This document shows positions 60,594 to 64,000 of a stretch of 64,000 nucleotides of DNA, one piece after another (the first letter of the stretch is position 1; the number at the start of each line of letters is the position of its first letter). The notes beneath the pieces are model-generated. The model was not told where the DNA came from and did no database searches. It saw nothing but the letters and a program-made list of their open reading frames with translations. This DNA comes from Oscillospiraceae bacterium. Lineage in GTDB: Bacteria > Bacillota > Clostridia > Oscillospirales > Oscillospiraceae. The position numbers were made by a program, and so were the translations under genes. The stretch is taken from the NCBI GenBank assembly GCA_015067725.1, contig SVLX01000010.1, positions 1 to 64,000 on the forward strand. Direction: 5' to 3'.

Positions 60594-61646
60594 TTACCTG
60601 CCTTTCTCGCCCAAAACGAGCGTAACATAGCGGTACAGAACCGTGGCGGCCTGAGCACGGGTAGAGCTTGCGGTGGGGACCAGAGTGGTGTCGGTAACAC
60701 CCTTAATGAGGCCGGTCTCCACAGCCCACTTCATGTACTCAACAGCATAGGCGCTGACCTTGGAAGCATCAGTGTAGTTGTCCAGCTCCTGCTCAGAGGT
60801 GGTGTCAAAGCCCTCATGCTCAGCATAGCGGGCGAAGAAGGTCACCATCTGCTCACGGGTCACGGCAAAGTTGGGCGCAAACAGTTCGGCAGTCATGCCG
60901 GTGGTGATTTCCTCCTGAGCGGCCCAGATAACCGCATCGGTATACCAGGTATCCGCCGCCACATCCTTGAAGCTGGTCTCGCCGGTCACCTCGGGCTCAC
61001 CGGCCACGCGATAGAGGACGGTGATGATCTGTGCACGGGTCAGAGCGGTATTGGGGGAGAAGATATTGTTGCCCATACCGTTCATATAGCCATTGCGCAG
61101 AGCGAAGTCAACCGCCTCATGGTAATACTCATTGGTATTGAGGTCAGTAAAGCTGGCGCTGGGGCAGACAAGATTCAGGGTCAGCTCGGCACCCAGTGCC
61201 ATGTCACCGGCATCGGTGATATAGCTGTTCTCCGTGTCGATGCTGATTGTGGATTCTTTATCCGTCAGGACAGTGAAGGTCAGGTTCACCACAGCACCCT
61301 CAGCGGCGGCATAGACACCGGCAAAGGCGATGCTGAGCTGACCCAGATTGCCATCATTGACCATCAGGCTCAGATCGGAATTCTCCGGCCAGGCGTTGCC
61401 GCCCTCCGCGCCCTTGAATTCCAGGGCTTCGCTGTTGAACTCGACGACGAGTTTACCGTCGGCCACAACGTCAGCAACGGCGGCATTCACACTGACGATG
61501 ATTTCATCGCCAGCATAAATCTGCTCATTGGCAACGCTGAGGGTCAGCAGCGATTCTTGCTCGGCCGCATTGCCGGTAACGGTCAGACCAGCGATCATGG
61601 TCACGACCAGCAACACAGCCAAAAGCTGTCTCGTAAGCTTTCTCAT
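60594..61646 (-). CDS. SLH-anchored protein with cohesin-like domain
   Basis: The 350-aa protein starts at ATG 61646 (MRKLTRQLLAVLLVV), eight nt behind AGGAGG. After the signal peptide, residues ~33-161 form one beta-sandwich resembling cohesin/CBM-type folds (GDEIIVSVNAA...GKLVVEFNSEALEFKG...GQLSIAFAGVYAAAEGAVVNLTFTVLTD). Three SLH repeats follow (166-211, 226-273, 291-340), which attach to the cell wall. It is the first gene of an operon with the dockerin-bearing subtilase, 6 nt downstream. Inferred role: surface docking site for dockerin proteases. The SLH call is firm; the cohesin call rests on pattern only. Confidence 0.88.
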   Translation of the reverse strand: MRKLTRQLLAVLLVVTMIAGLTVTGNAAEQESLLTLSVANEQIYAGDEIIVSVNAAVADVVADGKLVVEFNSEALEFKGAEGGNAWPENSDLSLMVNDGNLGQLSIAFAGVYAAAEGAVVNLTFTVLTDKESTISIDTENSYITDAGDMALGAELTLNLVCPSASFTDLNTNEYYHEAVDFALRNGYMNGMGNNIFSPNTALTRAQIITVLYRVAGEPEVTGETSFKDVAADTWYTDAVIWAAQEEITTGMTAELFAPNFAVTREQMVTFFARYAEHEGFDTTSEQELDNYTDASKVSAYAVEYMKWAVETGLIKGVTDTTLVPTASSTRAQAATVLYRYVTLVLGEKGR

Positions 61647-61823
61647 ATTGATTTCCTCCTTAAAAAGTGTTTCTCCCATGGTTTGGGAGGATTCTATCTA
61701 ACCGGCTTATCTCCAGATCGCCCAGGAGGGCCGGATAAGATATATTGGGCTTGCGGATCATCGTCGCCTGCTGTTTCGGCATAGGCAACTCCGCTTTCCT
61801 GCAAATATTGCAGTTACGCTTAT

Positions 61824-61852
61824 AACATAGCATATTTCCCCCAAAAAAACAA
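61824..61852 (-). promoter_or_regulatory. Promoter of the SLH/cohesin-like-subtilase operon
   Basis: On the minus strand TTGTTT (61847-61852), a 17-bp spacer and TATGTT (61824-61829) precede a leader of about 170 nt. The 61647-62010 gap also holds the terminator of the next gene and nothing else recognisable. Confidence 0.55.
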
Positions 61853-61966
61853 TAGGAAATACGCTCCAGCCCGCACTTTTGTTAACTTGCACAATTACTT
61901 TAGTCATTTTTTAAGCATTTTGTGCAAACGCTTCGTTTTCCTGCTAAATTGCGCTAACAAAAACAG

Positions 61967-61998
61967 CGGGAGTCTGACCAAAAGATGGCAAACTCCCG
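61967..61998 (-). terminator. Terminator of the winged-helix gene
   Basis: On the minus strand the stem cgggagt / actcccg is followed by CTGTTTTTG, 12 nt past the stop codon. Confidence 0.75.
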
Positions 61999-62010
61999 TC
62001 TGGTTTATGT

Positions 62011-63159
62011 TTATTGACCCTCCACATAGCTGGTAATCCAGCCAAAGAGCTGCTGTAAAGCCTCCAGCTTGGTCTGATAGTTCACCCGTTTTCCATCGCC
62101 CCGGGTTTCCAGAAAACCCAGTTTATACAGGGCGTAAAGATTTCTGGAAACCGAACCGGAGTTCAGATGCATCGCCTCAGTCAGCCGGGCGGCAGAAATG
62201 GGCTTCTCCATACACAGCCGCAAAGTATCCAGATTGTCTTTCCCGCTGAGACCCCGGAGCATGGCGCAGAGGGTATCGGTGTCCGGTCTGGTTCTCCGGT
62301 GGGCGGCATAGTCAAAGCTGATACACATACCAATATAGATGATTCGCACCGGCTTACCGTCCTGAGCGATGTTGTCCAGCCATTCCGTCCATGTGCCCAG
62401 AAAATTAAAGTACCACAGGCACAGCCAGACCTCATGGGGTACATTCTCCTCCGGAAACAGGAAGGTGCTGTTAAACATCTCGCTCTGAAAATCATCCATG
62501 GTGTGCGCCCGGAAATAGTCCTCCCAGTATCGGAGAACATCTTCATTCATCTCAACCAATGGGCCCATGAGCCGGCTGAGCTTATCCGCCACAGGGCGCA
62601 GAAGCTCCTTCAGGTCCTCAACATGATGCACATAATCCGTCAGCGCCCGAAGAATCCGCCATTTGGCCTCCAGGTCGCAGGGCAAGCGGTCGAGTTGAAT
62701 GGCCAATGGCTCCAGCTCCTCCTGACCATCCCAGGGTTCAACCACCAGGCCAATACCATTGAGGTCATTGATCTTCAGCCCCATCTTCATCATCTTGTCA
62801 TAGCCGGAGATCAGATTCCGGGCAAATTCATCCAAATCAGAGCATTGCAGCGGAACAGTCAGGAGCATTGACTGCGCCAGACAGCAGGCATTCTTCTTAT
62901 CCATACCCGGCAGGTGGGCGAAATAATACTGCAGCCGCTCATCCTCCGGGTCAAGGTCTGCCGTTGCCAGTTCTGCGATTCGGGTCAGCTCCTGCACACG
63001 GCGAAGTGCCATATCTTCCTCTTTGGACAGGCTCCGGTGGCCAAAATACTGGTTCACCCGGTTATAGTCTTCTTCATAAGATATATGGTTAACGAAGAAG
63101 TATAGCAGATATACCGCTTCCGCAAAGTAACAAGGTTCCCGATAGACTTTCATCCGCAT
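62011..63159 (-). CDS. ArsR-like winged-helix protein with long N-terminal helical region
   Basis: The 382-aa protein starts at ATG 63159 (MRMKVYREPCYFAEAVYLLY), behind GAGAGGGGG. About 300 residues of mostly helical sequence precede a C-terminal winged helix (KDNLDTLRLCMEKPISAARLTEAMHLNSGSVSRNLYALYKLGFLETRGDGKRVNY) of ArsR type. It is probably a one-component transcription factor whose N-terminal part senses a ligand. No family name is recognised for that part. Monocistronic. Confidence 0.82.
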   Translation of the reverse strand: MRMKVYREPCYFAEAVYLLYFFVNHISYEEDYNRVNQYFGHRSLSKEEDMALRRVQELTRIAELATADLDPEDERLQYYFAHLPGMDKKNACCLAQSMLLTVPLQCSDLDEFARNLISGYDKMMKMGLKINDLNGIGLVVEPWDGQEELEPLAIQLDRLPCDLEAKWRILRALTDYVHHVEDLKELLRPVADKLSRLMGPLVEMNEDVLRYWEDYFRAHTMDDFQSEMFNSTFLFPEENVPHEVWLCLWYFNFLGTWTEWLDNIAQDGKPVRIIYIGMCISFDYAAHRRTRPDTDTLCAMLRGLSGKDNLDTLRLCMEKPISAARLTEAMHLNSGSVSRNLYALYKLGFLETRGDGKRVNYQTKLEALQQLFGWITSYVEGQ

Positions 63160-63178
63160 AACGCCCCCTCTCAATTCC

Positions 63179-63208
63179 ATACTAACATATCGAATATCCC
63201 TTTGTCAA
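63179..63208 (-). promoter_or_regulatory. Promoter of the winged-helix gene
   Basis: The minus strand reads TTGACA (63203-63208), an 18-bp spacer and TAGTAT (63179-63184), about 20 nt before the start codon. Confidence 0.6.
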
Positions 63209-63248
63209 CAAAAACCTGCGCCGTTTTTTGTTCCGTGCGTTTTCCCTC

Positions 63249-63276
63249 TTGAAATTCTCCTGCATTGTGATAAAAT
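63249..63276 (+). promoter_or_regulatory. Promoter of the DUF308 gene
   Basis: TTGAAA (63249-63254), a 16-bp spacer and TAAAAT (63271-63276) lie 50 nt before the ATG. Confidence 0.6.
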
Positions 63277-63326
63277 ATAATCATAATTCCAACGTTTCCC
63301 GCCCACCCGACAGAAAGGAGAATACC

Positions 63327-63938
63327 ATGCTTACAGACAAATCCCTTGTTCTGGAAAAGACCCGGCAAAATTTCCGCTGGAGTCTTGTGCTTACCGCGCT
63401 TGCCCTGATTGTGCTGGGCATAATTCTGCTGCTTCACCCCACCAGAGTCATGCATCTGCTCAGTTACCTTGTTGGGGCGATGCTGACCATCTATGGCTTA
63501 GCCAACATCATCGCCTTTCTCCGCACCAAAGAGCGTCACCTCACCTTTGAGCTGCTTTTGGGTGTAGTCACTGCGGCCATGGGTATTTTTACCCTTGTCT
63601 CCCCCGGCAGTGTATTTAACGCCATTCAGATTGTTCTGGGTCTGGTGGTGATTATCGATGGCTTCCTGGGCATGAAGCGGGCACTGGCTCTGCGGGATGT
63701 GGGGGCCATCTGGTGGATGGTGCAATTGGCGGTTTCCATTGTTGCCATGGTATTTGGCATTCTCCTGCTGATCAAGAAGGATATTTTCGGCACCGCCCTC
63801 TTTGTGGTCATTGGCATCCTTCTGATTTTCCAGGGCGTTTCCGACCTCTTCGGGCTTCTGGGTATGAATATTGTGGGCAATCGCCTGTGGAAAAAGCTGG
63901 ACAGTGCCGCAGACACCGATGACCGCTTTGAGGACTGA
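63327..63938 (+). CDS. DUF308 (HdeD-like) membrane protein
   Basis: The 203-aa protein starts at ATG 63327 behind AGAAAGGAG. Six membrane helices are arranged as three pairs (SLVLTALALIVLGIILLLHP; LLSYLVGAMLTIYGLANIIAF; LGVVTAAMGIFTLVSP; and so on), the internal repeat pattern of DUF308/HdeD proteins. The C-terminus is acidic (DSAADTDDRFED). In enterics HdeD is tied to acid stress; in Clostridia the role is unknown. Confidence 0.9.
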   Translation: MLTDKSLVLEKTRQNFRWSLVLTALALIVLGIILLLHPTRVMHLLSYLVGAMLTIYGLANIIAFLRTKERHLTFELLLGVVTAAMGIFTLVSPGSVFNAIQIVLGLVVIIDGFLGMKRALALRDVGAIWWMVQLAVSIVAMVFGILLLIKKDIFGTALFVVIGILLIFQGVSDLFGLLGMNIVGNRLWKKLDSAADTDDRFED

Positions 63939-64000
63939 GCCTGACTCCTCCCCATCCCTGACACAGATCGTCTTTTCAACAGTTGACCCCGGTATCGTGA

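Noticed and set aside
52833..61784. A 2983-codon open frame on the plus strand opposite the right-hand subtilase
   Set aside because: It is antisense to a minus-strand frame that has a signal peptide, catalytic triad, dockerin and Ig domains. Its own product is low-quality, rich in Gly, Ile and His, with no recognisable domain. It stays open because of codon bias on the sense strand.

Overview
The window looks like chromosomal DNA from an anaerobic, endospore-lineage member of the Clostridia, most likely Oscillospiraceae/Ruminococcaceae-like and probably from a gut community. The grounds are moderately high GC, strong AGGAGG ribosome binding sites, many ATGA stop/start overlaps, a SpoIIP homologue, a hybrid-cluster protein operon, NrdG, a C_GCAxxG_C_C protein, DegV, a VTC/DUF4956 cassette and S-layer (SLH) proteins. 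The species cannot be named from sequence alone.

Layout. 1-6.6 kb: a giant secreted subtilase (minus strand, cut by the window edge) with a dockerin-like duplication. 7-10.7 kb: hcp, ferredoxin and zinc-ribbon operon divergent from a Crp/Fnr regulator coupled to arsC. 10.8-13.5 kb: two lipoproteins, a flavin reductase and a membrane protein. 13.7-19.2 kb: a two-component system divergent from a VTC/DUF4956/carbohydrate-binding cassette, with tandem 11-bp repeats between them. 19.2-31.6 kb: housekeeping and small-metabolism genes (DegV, amidohydrolase, CcdA/TlpA redox pair, lipase, thyA-folA, M42 peptidase, tadA, spoIIP). 31.7-32.8 kb: tRNA-Gly, a mini-hairpin array with a four-helix-bundle gene, and a candidate orphan small RNA. 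32.9-39.2 kb: a MATE transporter and a second giant subtilase whose SLH anchor is cut off by a frameshift. 39.3-48.2 kb: MITE-like repeats, a BlaI/M56 regulatory pair, DUF421/DUF4363, a phosphoribosyltransferase and a helicase-loader/DnaB pair whose loader gene holds 49 tandem heptad codon repeats. 48.2-52.7 kb: dut-nrdG, a hydrolase, a PAP2 phosphatase, a TIGR04255 protein and a zinc peptidase. 52.9-61.6 kb: a third giant subtilase (2559 aa) with a dockerin-like module, directly downstream of a small cohesin-like/SLH protein. 62-64 kb: a winged-helix protein and a DUF308 membrane protein.

Main biological story. The two dockerin-bearing subtilases, an SLH-anchored protein with a cohesin-like fold, and a third subtilase that carries SLH repeats itself together suggest a cell-surface protease display system built like a cellulosome but degrading protein. 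In the two dockerin proteases the dockerin sits at the same place in the post-catalytic Fn3-like domain; in the third protease that place is empty and SLH repeats are used instead. The cohesin assignment is the weakest link and needs a profile search. Secondary points of interest are the repeat-filled helicase-loader gene, the hairpin array in front of the four-helix-bundle gene, a Crp/Fnr site placed at about -41.5 of the hcp promoter, and a possible ~155-nt structured RNA.
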